Shown here one piece after another: positions 1-7,473 of a stretch of 64,000 bases of DNA. Positions within the stretch are counted from its first letter, which is position 1. Each line of letters starts with the position of its first letter. A program made the position numbers and the translations under genes. Under the pieces are notes generated by a model. The model worked only from the letters and a program-made list of their open reading frames with translations. It was not told the origin of the DNA and did not search any database. Source of the DNA: an uncultured Eubacteriales bacterium (GTDB lineage: Bacteria > Bacillota > Clostridia > Oscillospirales > Oscillospiraceae); contig ONBX01000005.1 of assembly GCA_900316205.1 (NCBI GenBank), positions 1-64,000 on the forward strand, read 5' to 3'.

Positions 1-87
1 TCACCATAGCTTTTTCTGCTCTGCAAGACAGGGCTTGGTTTTTGTGGCCTTTTTCAGGGCCTTACCCCTTCTTTTTTCGCATTAACC

Positions 88-122
88 GTCCCCTGTCCCC
101 TGTCCCATGTCCCATGTCCCAT
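88..122. repeat. Tandem 7-mer repeat
   Basis: Five head-to-tail copies of a 7-base unit, gtcccct twice then gtcccat three times. It lies in an otherwise gene-free stretch (1-300) that becomes AT-rich and contains a small hairpin (CAGTG-ATA-CACTG, 197-209) and a TATATT-like box near 220. No CDS was seen in 1-300. Confidence 0.8.
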
Positions 123-300
123 ACATGTTTGGGGGATTTTACTAATTCGATAATTTCGATTTCAGTCAGATTTGACTGTTGAGATTGTTCTTTTTCAGTG
201 ATACACTGAACTCATATTATTATATTATAGAGCATTGAAAGAGAATAGCTCTATTTTATTGACAAGTCTTAGATTATTCGGCAGTACAAAGGAGCAGAAA

Positions 301-1284
301 ATGAAGAACAGCATTCTTTCTAGAAAAGTTGTCGCACTGTCTCTTACGCTTGTTATAGTATTCTCTTTATCTGCCTGTGGCGAGAAACCAGCAAAAACAG
401 ATGCAAATAGTTATGCGGATCAAGCTGAGTTCTTAAAAGATATGGCAAAAGGAATTCAGAGCAGACTGGCCGCCGTAGATGACGAAAAACATGCCAATGA
501 TACAGATGAGCAGAAAGCAGAATACTACAAGGCTTTGGTGAAGTGCGAACTGGATCAGATCGCGAAATATGAAGATGCTGTTTTTGAGGACAGTAGATTT
601 GACGAACTAGCTCATCATTATATTCACGGTTGTCAGATGCAATATTCAGGTGCAGAAAACATAAGGAGTACAAGTCTATATAAAGCATTATGGAATGGTG
701 GCTCTACTGTAAGAAGTGGGATTATCGTGACCATGTATGAGCGGTATGATTTGCCCATAGACAGTAATACTGTTTCTTACTACACTAACTCCAATTCAGG
801 ATATGTTGTAAGTGAATCTCCCTCTTCCTCAGCTTCAAATAAAACAGAAGGAACTACACCATATGCCTTGGGGACGGTAGTCACAAAAAGCTGTGAAAAA
901 GGTGAGGCTGCTGTTTCGCTGGATGACGTAAAGATTAGAGGAACGATTCTTCAATTTACTGGGACAAATCACAGTTCTCTTTATTTTCCTAACAACCATA
1001 GTGTTTGGCATATCAGTTATTATGATGCGGATGGATATTTGCTTGAGACCTCAGGCCTATTTGGCTCGAATTGTAACGCAGATCCGTTTAAGCCTGGCAC
1101 AACTGTAGAAAACTTTACTATAGATTTTTCATATTCAAAGTTTTCAGATGATATAGTGTTTTTCTCAGTAGATGAGTTCGTTTTTGATGGGAATGATTCA
1201 GGGACATTAAATACGAGTGTGCGTTTCAATTATGCATTTGACAAAGACGGTAATCAAATCGACTATTATTCATTGAAACGGTAG
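301..1284 (+). CDS. Hypothetical lipoprotein, AT-rich
   Basis: Unknown function; predicted exported lipoprotein of 327 residues. I start at ATG 301 because AAAGGAG lies just upstream and the protein then opens with a lysine-rich n-region, a hydrophobic stretch and an LSAC lipobox with Cys26; a longer in-frame TTG start at 235 lacks a clear ribosome site. Residues 27-200 are polar and charged with a Ser-rich linker near 180-190. The C-terminal half looks beta-rich, resembling the extracellular Ig-like domains often attached to Firmicutes lipoproteins (DUF5067-type), but I cannot assign it. Base composition is clearly more AT-rich than every large neighbour, which suggests recent acquisition. 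No operon partner; the next gene begins 400 bp downstream. Confidence 0.75.
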   Translation: MKNSILSRKVVALSLTLVIVFSLSACGEKPAKTDANSYADQAEFLKDMAKGIQSRLAAVDDEKHANDTDEQKAEYYKALVKCELDQIAKYEDAVFEDSRFDELAHHYIHGCQMQYSGAENIRSTSLYKALWNGGSTVRSGIIVTMYERYDLPIDSNTVSYYTNSNSGYVVSESPSSSASNKTEGTTPYALGTVVTKSCEKGEAAVSLDDVKIRGTILQFTGTNHSSLYFPNNHSVWHISYYDADGYLLETSGLFGSNCNADPFKPGTTVENFTIDFSYSKFSDDIVFFSVDEFVFDGNDSGTLNTSVRFNYAFDKDGNQIDYYSLKR

Positions 1285-1692
1285 CTTTTGCTTTTTCTGG
1301 CCAAGACAAGGGGACGTACCTTTTGTCCCACCTGACCCGGCACAATTGAATCCAGAATCCGCTTCGCTGGGACCTCATCCACCGCAAGCGGTCCCCCTGT
1401 CCACCTTGCGGTGCCCGAAAACTGCTGCGGGCTTACGCTGATCCTTGCAGTTTTTGACCGCTGCGGAAAAGGAGCCCTCGCTTTTTCTGCCACAGGCAGC
1501 GCAAGGGCTTCTTTCCCCCGTGCGCGGGGAAGGCTTTGCGGCACCCCGGGGGCAAGCCCTCGGGGTGTTTTTGCTGCGGCGGAGGGGACTCCCTCAGAGA
1601 GTGAGCCAAGGCAAGGCGGGAGAATGGCTCTTGCACCGGGGACGGGGAGCGGCTATAATGGGGCGAGAATACGGAAAAAAGGAACGATCGCC
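1285..1692. repeat. Repeat-rich intergenic region (R2 family copy)
   Basis: No gene seen. From about 1401 to 1535 it carries a copy of a long imperfect hairpin repeat (here called R2): a CTTGCGGTGCCCGAAAA start, a TTTTTGACCGCTGCGGAAAA middle, then TTCTGCCAC.GGCAGCGC. Related copies occur at 56042-56130, 57963-58092 and 62155-62287. The section at 1340-1380 resembles 62500-62530. These are dispersed non-coding repeats; open frames through them are artefacts. Confidence 0.75.
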
Positions 1693-2523
1693 ATGCCGAA
1701 TGTACTTGAGATCACAGATTTTGCAGCCCCGGAGCTGGACGTTTATGCCAGACTCACGGAAAACCAGCTGGTGAACCGGGCGGACCCGGAAAACGGTCTC
1801 TTCATCGCCGAGAGCCCCAACGTGATCCTGCGGGCCCTGGACGGAGGCTATGAGCCGGTGTCCCTTTTGATGGAGCGCAGGCACATCGAGGGCCAGGCCC
1901 GAGAGGTGGTGGAGCGCTGCGGGGAGATCCCCCTCTACACCGCGCCCCTGCCGGTGCTCACGGAGCTTACCGGCTTTCCCCTGACCCGGGGCGTGCTCTG
2001 CGCCATGCGCAGGAGACCCCTGCCAAAGCCGGAGGAGATCTGCCGGGGGGCAAGGCGCGTCGCCGTGCTGGAGAACATCATGAACCCCACCAACCTGGGG
2101 GCCATTTTCCGCTCCGCGGCGGCCCTGGGCATGGACGCGGTGCTGCTGACCCCGGCCTGCTGCGATCCGCTGTACCGCCGGTCCGTGCGGGTGAGTATGG
2201 GGACGGTGTTTCAGGTGCCCTGGGCCTATCTGGGGGAGGACGTGAACCAGTGGCCAGAGCCGGGGATGACCCGGCTCCGGGAGCTGGGCTTTCGCTCCGC
2301 CGCCATGGCGTTGCGGGAGGATTCCGTCTCCATCGATGACCCCGATCTGATGGCGGAGGAGAAGCTGGCCATCGTCCTCGGCACCGAGGGGGACGGCCTG
2401 GGCGACGGGACCATTGCCGACTGCGACTACACCGTGCGCATCCCCATGTCAAACGGGGTGGACTCCCTGAACGTGGCGGCGGCCAGCGCGGTGGCCTTCT
2501 GGCAGTTGGGGAGGCGGCCATGA
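1693..2523 (+). CDS. SpoU/TrmH-family RNA 2'-O-ribose methyltransferase
   Basis: Predicted S-adenosylmethionine-dependent methyltransferase that modifies a ribose 2'-OH in tRNA or rRNA; cytoplasmic. The 276-residue protein shows the three SPOUT knot motifs in order: NPTNLGAIFRSAAALG (motif 1, about residue 130), VLGTEGDGL (motif 2, about 225) and IPMSNGVDSLNVAAASA (motif 3, near the C-terminus). The N-terminal 110 residues match the substrate-binding extension usual in this family. Start ATG 1693 is chosen because GGAACG sits before it and the upstream in-frame extension is repeat-derived. It overlaps the next gene by 4 bases (ATGA), so the two are probably translationally coupled. The RNA target cannot be told from sequence. 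Confidence 0.9.
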   Translation: MPNVLEITDFAAPELDVYARLTENQLVNRADPENGLFIAESPNVILRALDGGYEPVSLLMERRHIEGQAREVVERCGEIPLYTAPLPVLTELTGFPLTRGVLCAMRRRPLPKPEEICRGARRVAVLENIMNPTNLGAIFRSAAALGMDAVLLTPACCDPLYRRSVRVSMGTVFQVPWAYLGEDVNQWPEPGMTRLRELGFRSAAMALREDSVSIDDPDLMAEEKLAIVLGTEGDGLGDGTIADCDYTVRIPMSNGVDSLNVAAASAVAFWQLGRRP

Positions 2524-3347
2524 GCATCTGGTACCCGCGCTTTTACCCGGCCTTTCGCTGCCGGGCTGACCGGTGCCGGCACAGCTGCTGCCGGGGCTGG
2601 GAGATCGACGTGGACAAGGACAGCGCGGAGCTCTACCGGGGCCTTCCCGGAGAACTGGGGGAGGAGCTGCGGCAGGCGCTCTTTTCTGATGAAGAAGGCT
2701 GGCACTTTCGCCTGAATGAGGAGGAACGCTGCCCCTTCCTGGAGGCCGACGGCCTTTGCCGGCTCATCAAGCGCCTGGGCGAGGAGGCCCTCTGCAACAT
2801 CTGCGCCCTGCACCCGCGGTTTTTTGAGGAGCTGGACGCGGATGAGCTTTGGGGCCTGGGCCTGAGCTGCGAAGAGGCGGCGGCCCTGCTGCTCAAAGAA
2901 AAGGAGCTGCGCTTCGTGTGCAGAGAGAGCGGGGAGAGCCTGGACCTGCCGGGCCTGCTGCGTTCCGTGGGACTGGCCGTGCCCCGGGAGACGCTGCGCT
3001 ATCGCGTGCGGATCGACGAGGAGCGGCGGCGGGAGATCCTTCGGCGGTTTGGGAAAACGGAGCCCATCGACGAAAACTGGCCCCGGGAGCTGAAAGCGCT
3101 GGAGCATTCGCCCCTGCCGCAAGCGGGCGAGGGCGAGGATTACCAGCGGATCTATGAATACCTCCTCTACCGGCAGATCGAGCGAGCGGAGGAGCGGGAC
3201 TGGGAGAGCATCGCGGACTACGCGGCGCTCTGCACCGACTTCGTGGCGCTGTGGGACGCCCTGGAAGTGGACACTGCCGCCCATCTGCGCCGCTTTTCCG
3301 AGCAGATTGAGTACAGCACCGAAAACGTGGAGATCCTGATGGGATAA
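2520..3347 (+). CDS. FliB-family (flagellin lysine-N-methylase-like) Cys-rich protein
   Basis: 275 residues, starting in an ATGA overlap with the methyltransferase. The N-terminus has the Cys-rich signature of the FliB family: C14, C19 and a CCRGWEID block (about residues 24-31), then CPFLE, a C-L-C-R region and a C-N-I-C-ALHPRF segment. These cysteines are consistent with a metal or Fe-S centre. FliB methylates lysines on flagellin in enterobacteria, but many Clostridia carry members of this family without an obvious flagellin link, and no flagellar gene occurs in this window. The actual substrate is therefore unknown. Family assignment is by motif recognition; the function is inferred with low certainty. 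Confidence 0.8.
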   Translation: MSIWYPRFYPAFRCRADRCRHSCCRGWEIDVDKDSAELYRGLPGELGEELRQALFSDEEGWHFRLNEEERCPFLEADGLCRLIKRLGEEALCNICALHPRFFEELDADELWGLGLSCEEAAALLLKEKELRFVCRESGESLDLPGLLRSVGLAVPRETLRYRVRIDEERRREILRRFGKTEPIDENWPRELKALEHSPLPQAGEGEDYQRIYEYLLYRQIERAEERDWESIADYAALCTDFVALWDALEVDTAAHLRRFSEQIEYSTENVEILMG

Positions 3348-3356
3348 AGAGAACAG

Positions 3357-3395
3357 CTCTGGGCGGATACGCGCTGCATGCGTATCCGCCCAGAG
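3357..3395. terminator. Perfect hairpin after the FliB-like gene
   Basis: A 16-bp perfect stem (3357-3372 with 3380-3395, core GGGCGGATACGC / GCGTATCCGCCC) and a 7-base loop. No T-tract follows, so it may be a REP-like palindrome rather than a classical terminator. A hairpin of the same design (CGGATTCGC / GCGAATCCG) sits at 43898-43933. Confidence 0.6.
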
Positions 3396-4107
3396 ATGTT
3401 TTGCTGTTCGGCTGCAGCCGCGCGGGCCGCCACAGGACGCCGGCCCCTACGGGAAGAAGGGGGGACCCCTTCCGGTTCCGGGCTGGTAACAGCCCGGAAC
3501 CACCCCCCGGAGGAGGCAAGAGCGGCCCCTCTCCGTCGCTTCGCGACACCTCTCCCCGACGCGGGGAGAGGCAAGGGGCCTGAACAGGGACGGGGCGGGA
3601 TCCTTCGACTCGCCCTTCGGTCTCGCTCAGGATGACAGCGCTGCGCGCTGTGCGGGCCGCCGGGGACATCCCGACGCGCGAGAAACATCCCGACGCGCGA
3701 GAAACGCGTGACGTTCCAAACTCTGCCGTGACGTTCCAAGCTCTGCTCGGCCCCTACGGCGAACCGACAGTTTCTGCGTAGGGGCGGCGGCTTGTCCCCG
3801 CCCGGCGGCAAACAGGTCTGTGTACAAAAAACGTGCGGCGAATTCGTACAAGGCCACGAACTTGCCGCACGATCCAGTTTTTCCCCCGGCGGGGGAGGAT
3901 GTCAGCGCAGCTGACAGGTGAGGGAGAAAAGAGCAGAGCCTCAGCGATCGTCTCAGCTTCTCCCTCATCCGCCCCGGTGCGCCGCCGAGCAATACTCGGC
4001 GCTACGGGGCACCTTCCCCCGCTGGGGGAAGGACTTTGCGGGCGGATGATATCCGCCCCTGCGAATGGCGGTCGGGCCGCAGCGCAAAGCGGCGCGGTGA
4101 AAAACCT
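3396..4107. repeat. Mosaic of intergenic repeats
   Basis: About 700 bp without a credible gene. It contains: a GGATCCTTCGACTCG...CTCAGGATGACAG element at 3600-3637, also present at 23272-23306; two pairs of about 20-bp direct repeats at 3670-3748 (units beginning CCCGACGCGCGAGAAAC and GTGACGTTCCAA); and a copy of the repeat family I call R3 (CCCCCGGCGGGGGAGGATGTC with GTGAGGGAGAAA) at 3887-3936. Its partner half at 3957-4032 ends in CTTCCCCCGCTGGGGGAAGGA. Open frames here are due to high GC. Confidence 0.75.
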
Positions 4108-4215
4108 TCAGCCTTCCGCCGTCATATAATCATTATAATCCGCCTCGGAGGCGAAGAGGCAATAGCGCCCGTCCACCAGTCCGTAATATCCGCTTGCCGT
4201 AAAATAACCTCTCAT
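4108..4215 (-). CDS. 35-residue conserved-looking small protein
   Basis: A short reading frame on the minus strand, ATG at 4215 to TGA at 4108, encoding 35 residues that begin MRGYFTASGYYGLVDGRYC. It is preceded by a near-perfect ribosome site (AAAGGAGAG, 7-bp spacing) and by a TATACT box at 4271-4276, and it is divergent from the WYL regulator. The composition (Tyr, Gly and Asp rich; no membrane segment) resembles very small conserved proteins I recall from Ruminococcaceae, but I cannot name a function. The ribosome site, a properly ended frame and the dedicated intergenic space support a real gene. The divergent regulator could control it. Confidence 0.65.
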   Translation of the reverse strand: MRGYFTASGYYGLVDGRYCLFASEADYNDYMTAEG

Positions 4216-4270
4216 GATCGTCTCTCCTTTCACAACCGGGCCCGTTTGCCGCTTTCTGTTTTCTGAGCTC

Positions 4271-4276
4271 AGTATA
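4271..4276 (-). promoter_or_regulatory. -10 box for the 35-residue gene
   Basis: TATACT on the minus strand, 55 bp upstream of the small protein start. No good -35 box at 17 bp, so a weak or regulated promoter is inferred. Confidence 0.4.
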
Positions 4277-4322
4277 GAAAAAGCACTGTCCCATAAACCG
4301 GACTTTCAAAACCGCTTTCTGC

Positions 4323-4351
4323 TTCCCTTTTCGGGGCGGCTGTGCTATACT
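4323..4351 (+). promoter_or_regulatory. Promoter of the WYL regulator
   Basis: TTCCCT (4323-4328), 17 bp, TATACT (4346-4351); followed by GGGAGGGATCG before ATG 4382. The -35 box is poor, so strength is uncertain. Confidence 0.5.
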
Positions 4352-4381
4352 GAAAACGAGAAGAAAAAGGGAGGGATCGAG

Positions 4382-5371
4382 ATGCCAAAATCACCCAATC
4401 AGAAGCTGAAGCTGCTGGTGCTGCTGCGCTTTCTGGAGCGGCAGAGCGACGAAAAGCACCCGGTGACCATGGCGCAGATGATCGAGGAGCTGTCGCGCTG
4501 GGACATTCAGGCTGAGCGCAAGAGCCTCTACGACGACCTGGAGACCCTGCGGAGCTTTGGAGCGGACATCGTGGGACAGCGGGGCAAGAATCCCGGCTAC
4601 TACCTGGGAGCGCGGGACTTTGAACTGCCGGAGCTGAAGCTGCTGGTGGACAGCATCCAGTCCTCCAAGTTCATCACCGGGAAAAAGACCCTGGCCCTGA
4701 TCCGCAAGCTGGAGGGACTCTGCAGCGTCCATGACGCCCAGGTCCTGGAGCGGCAGGTCTTTGTCCGGGGCCGGGTCAAGAGTATGAACGAGAGCGTCTA
4801 TTACAACGTGGACGCCATCTCCGACGCCATCAGCCGGGACCGGGCCCTGCGCTTTCGCTACTTCGAGTTCACCGTGACCGGGGAGCGACACTACCGGCGG
4901 GAGGGGGGCTACTACCAGCTCAGCCCCTATGCCCTGATCTGGGACGATGAAAACTATTACATGCTGGCCTGGGACGAGGCGGAGGGCCGCTTCAAGCACT
5001 TCCGGGTGGACAAGATGACCCACATCACGGCCCAGGACCGGCCCAGAGACGGGAAGGAGGCCTTCACGGCCCTGGATATGTCGGTGTACTCCCAGCGGGT
5101 CTTCGGTATGTTTGCGGGGAAGACCGAGCCGGTGCGCATGCGCTTTGCCCGGCATCTGGCCGGCGCCGTCATCGACCGCTTCGGCAAGGACGTGATCCTG
5201 ATCCCCGAGGGGGAGGAGAGTTTCACCGTGACGGCGGAGGTGGCGGTGAGCCCGCAGTTTTTCGCCTGGGTCTTCGGCTTCGGCACCGAGGCGGAGATCC
5301 TGTCCCCGGAGGCTGTTCGGCGGGAGGCCGGGCGGCTGGCGGCGGACATCGCCGCGAAATATGGAGAATGA
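4382..5371 (+). CDS. WYL-domain transcriptional regulator (YafY type)
   Basis: 329 residues. The N-terminal 70-80 residues form a winged helix-turn-helix of the HTH_11 kind (KLKLLVLLRFLERQ... KSLYDDLETLRSFG), followed by a WYL domain at about 150-240 that contains the strings YQLSPYALIWDDENYYMLAW and FRVDKM. The C-terminal WCX region ends the protein. Such proteins are cytoplasmic DNA-binding regulators whose WYL domain senses ligands, often nucleic acids or nucleotides. Start 4382 has a GGGAGGGA ribosome site; upstream frame extension lacks one. It is divergent from the 35-residue gene, so regulation of that gene and of itself is plausible. No target operator was identified. Confidence 0.88.
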   Translation: MPKSPNQKLKLLVLLRFLERQSDEKHPVTMAQMIEELSRWDIQAERKSLYDDLETLRSFGADIVGQRGKNPGYYLGARDFELPELKLLVDSIQSSKFITGKKTLALIRKLEGLCSVHDAQVLERQVFVRGRVKSMNESVYYNVDAISDAISRDRALRFRYFEFTVTGERHYRREGGYYQLSPYALIWDDENYYMLAWDEAEGRFKHFRVDKMTHITAQDRPRDGKEAFTALDMSVYSQRVFGMFAGKTEPVRMRFARHLAGAVIDRFGKDVILIPEGEESFTVTAEVAVSPQFFAWVFGFGTEAEILSPEAVRREAGRLAADIAAKYGE

Positions 5372-5409
5372 GCGGGAACGCTTCCTTCCCGAAATGCCAC
5401 ACCTTTCCC

Positions 5410-5438
5410 TTGCATTGTGATGGCGGATACGATAAAAT
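5410..5438 (+). promoter_or_regulatory. Promoter of the zinc-ribbon/PP2C/subtilase operon
   Basis: TTGCAT (5410-5415), 17 bp, TAAAAT (5433-5438), about 95 bp before the first gene at 5534. It is the only good promoter I found before the gene run 5534-14125. Confidence 0.6.
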
Positions 5439-5533
5439 AATATGTACCGCTGCTGCGGGGAAGAAAGACGAATCACAACGGGGCCGGCACGCGGCCCCTG
5501 TCCGGCCGGAGCGCTGATAGGAGGAAATGACAC

Positions 5534-6508
5534 ATGTTTTGCAAATATTGCGGCAAGCCCATCGACGAGGGCACCATGCGCTGCAGGATCTGCGGCAGGC
5601 CTGTGGGACCGCTGGAGGGCGGAAACGGCTTCTGGGATCTGACCGAAGAGAAAAAGGAAGCCGTGCCGGAGAGCGAACCGGCTCCGGCCCGGACGGACCC
5701 TGCCGTTACCGAGGAGCTGAAAAGCCTGCGGGAGGAAGTGGAGAAGCTCCGCAAGGAGAAGAAGATGCACCCCGCCGGGAAGCGTGCGCTGCCCGCCGTG
5801 ATGGCGGCGCTGTTTGCCCTGCTGGCCCTGGCCCTGGGCGCCTTTGTGCTGTTCCAGCTCCGCGCCGCTGATGCGAGGCTGCAGGGCCTGGAGAGAAAAC
5901 TGGAGGAGTCCCAGACCAGGATCCGGGCCATTGAAGCGGCCAATGCCAGCGAGGAGCAGTCCCAGGCGGAGGAGCAGAGCACCACTGCCGGCGAACGCAA
6001 GTGGCAGGGCATCGGCGAGCTTACCGGGATCCCCCTGCAGCCCAGTCAGCAGCTTTTCGAGGGCCCCAACAAAGGCGACAACGACGACCGGGGCCAGAGC
6101 ATCCGCCTGGGCTACCCGGAATACTTTGAGGAGACGCCCATCTTCACCGCCCGCTTCCTGGGCCAGCCCGGGACCTATCGGTTTTTCTGGGTCAGGGTGG
6201 AGACGGATGAAAACACCAAGGAGGTCTTCTTTACCCCGCTGACGGAGGAAGAGGGCTATCTCTTCCACAATCCTACGGCAGGGGACCAGGATAAGATCTA
6301 TCGCCTGTCCATCGGCGGAGAGGTGAAGGAGGAGCACCTGGGCCACTATGCCTTTGTGGTGGTGGATACCCAGACGCGCTTCGGCTATGTGAGCCAGATC
6401 GTGGAGCTCTATGACCGGGCCGAGCAGGTCATTGCCCCCGCGGCGCAGAGCGAGCAGAGCGGCGAGGGATACGCCGCGGAAACGACCGGTGATGGCAATG
6501 GCAACTAA
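5534..6508 (+). CDS. Zinc-ribbon, coiled-coil, single-pass membrane protein
   Basis: 324 residues, function unknown. The N-terminus is a rubredoxin-like zinc ribbon (C3-x2-C6 and C17-x2-C20), followed by an acidic/Pro linker, a short charged coiled coil (about 55-78), one membrane segment (about 88-108) and a second coiled coil rich in Glu/Gln (110-150). The C-terminal 160 residues are an uncharacterised globular domain, predicted extracytoplasmic if the zinc ribbon is cytosolic. ATG 5534 follows AGGAGGAAATGACAC. First gene of a run with a PP2C-like phosphatase (overlapping by 17 bases), a second zinc-ribbon membrane protein and a zinc-ribbon subtilase. The repeated zinc-ribbon plus membrane-span design suggests the products act together at the membrane. 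Confidence 0.8.
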   Translation: MFCKYCGKPIDEGTMRCRICGRPVGPLEGGNGFWDLTEEKKEAVPESEPAPARTDPAVTEELKSLREEVEKLRKEKKMHPAGKRALPAVMAALFALLALALGAFVLFQLRAADARLQGLERKLEESQTRIRAIEAANASEEQSQAEEQSTTAGERKWQGIGELTGIPLQPSQQLFEGPNKGDNDDRGQSIRLGYPEYFEETPIFTARFLGQPGTYRFFWVRVETDENTKEVFFTPLTEEEGYLFHNPTAGDQDKIYRLSIGGEVKEEHLGHYAFVVVDTQTRFGYVSQIVELYDRAEQVIAPAAQSEQSGEGYAAETTGDGNGN

Positions 6509-7436
6509 GACGGAGACCGGAAACGGTATGCTGGGGATGACCGGCTTCCTCTTTTCCGTGAACGTGGAGCGAAAGCCGGAGAACGGGGAGGACAGCTTTG
6601 TCTATGCCCTGAACGAGAGCCGCGCCCTGGTAGGCGTGTTCGACGGCGGCCCCGGCGCGGGAGAGATCCCCGCGCTGAAGGGCAAAAGCGGCGGATATCT
6701 GGCTTCCCGGGCGGCAGCGGCGGCCTATCTCCACTGGTTTGAAGCGCTGCAGCCGGGACAGGAAAGCGACCCGGACGACGTGAAGGAACGGGTCCGGACT
6801 TATCTGAAGCTCTGCCGGGAGCAGGCCGGACCGGGATTCTCCGGGCGGCTGCCCACCACCGGGGCTGCGGCGATCTGCAGTCCGGCCCGGGGCGGGGCGG
6901 ACGTACAGCTCCACTGGGCGGGAGATTCCCGGGTGTATCTGCTGGACGGCGCGGGCCTTGCCCAGCTCACCGAGGACGATCCGGGCGGCATCGATGCCAT
7001 GCAGAGCCTCTCCGGCGAGAGGAGAACAGCCAACAGGATGCGCGGGGACCGGAATTTCACGATCCATACCGCCCGGCTCACCATGAACCGGCCCGGCCTG
7101 CTCTTTGCCGCAACGGACGGCTGCTTCCGGCATCTGGGGACGCCCATGGAATTTGAGTATCTGCTGTTGAGCACGCTGCAGAGTTCACCCAATGCCGAAA
7201 GCTGGGAGAGCGGTCTTTCCGAGGCCCTGGGCAAGACGGCGGAGGACGACTGCAGCATCAGCGGCATCGCCCTGAACGCCGGCAGCTTCGATGAGCTGAA
7301 GCGGCAGCTGGCGGGGCGGAGCAGTCTGGTTTACCGGACCTATATCCGGGGCCTGGACGCCTGCACCGAAGAAGAGAAGCAGCAGCTCTGGGAGCATTAT
7401 CGGGATCATTACCAGCGCCTGCTCTGCCGCGTGTAG
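6492..7436 (+). CDS. PP2C-like serine/threonine protein phosphatase
   Basis: About 314 residues with the PP2C (PPM) fold signatures: EDSF near residue 32, GVFDGG with metal-binding Asp at about 51, and WAGDSRVYLL with Asp at about 145, followed by LTEDD. PPM enzymes dephosphorylate Ser/Thr phosphates using Mn/Mg. The usual FDGHGG is FDGGPG here, so catalysis may be altered. It is cytosolic (no signal, no membrane segment). The start is uncertain: ATG 6492 or 6498 overlap the upstream gene; ATG 6529 is possible. No partner Ser/Thr kinase is encoded nearby, which is unusual because PP2C genes in Firmicutes normally pair with one. Confidence 0.75.
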   Translation: MAMATKTETGNGMLGMTGFLFSVNVERKPENGEDSFVYALNESRALVGVFDGGPGAGEIPALKGKSGGYLASRAAAAAYLHWFEALQPGQESDPDDVKERVRTYLKLCREQAGPGFSGRLPTTGAAAICSPARGGADVQLHWAGDSRVYLLDGAGLAQLTEDDPGGIDAMQSLSGERRTANRMRGDRNFTIHTARLTMNRPGLLFAATDGCFRHLGTPMEFEYLLLSTLQSSPNAESWESGLSEALGKTAEDDCSISGIALNAGSFDELKRQLAGRSSLVYRTYIRGLDACTEEEKQQLWEHYRDHYQRLLCRV

Positions 7437-7473
7437 ACAGGCTTGAATATCATGGGAAGAAAGCGGGTTTAGC

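Noticed and set aside
3378-4129. Several short frames with high GC (60-200 codons)
   Set aside because: They cover repeat families R3 and the ATCCTTCGA element; composition is repeat driven.
4391-6346. 651-codon minus-strand frame
   Set aside because: Overlaps the WYL and zinc-ribbon genes, which have strong ribosome sites and domains.
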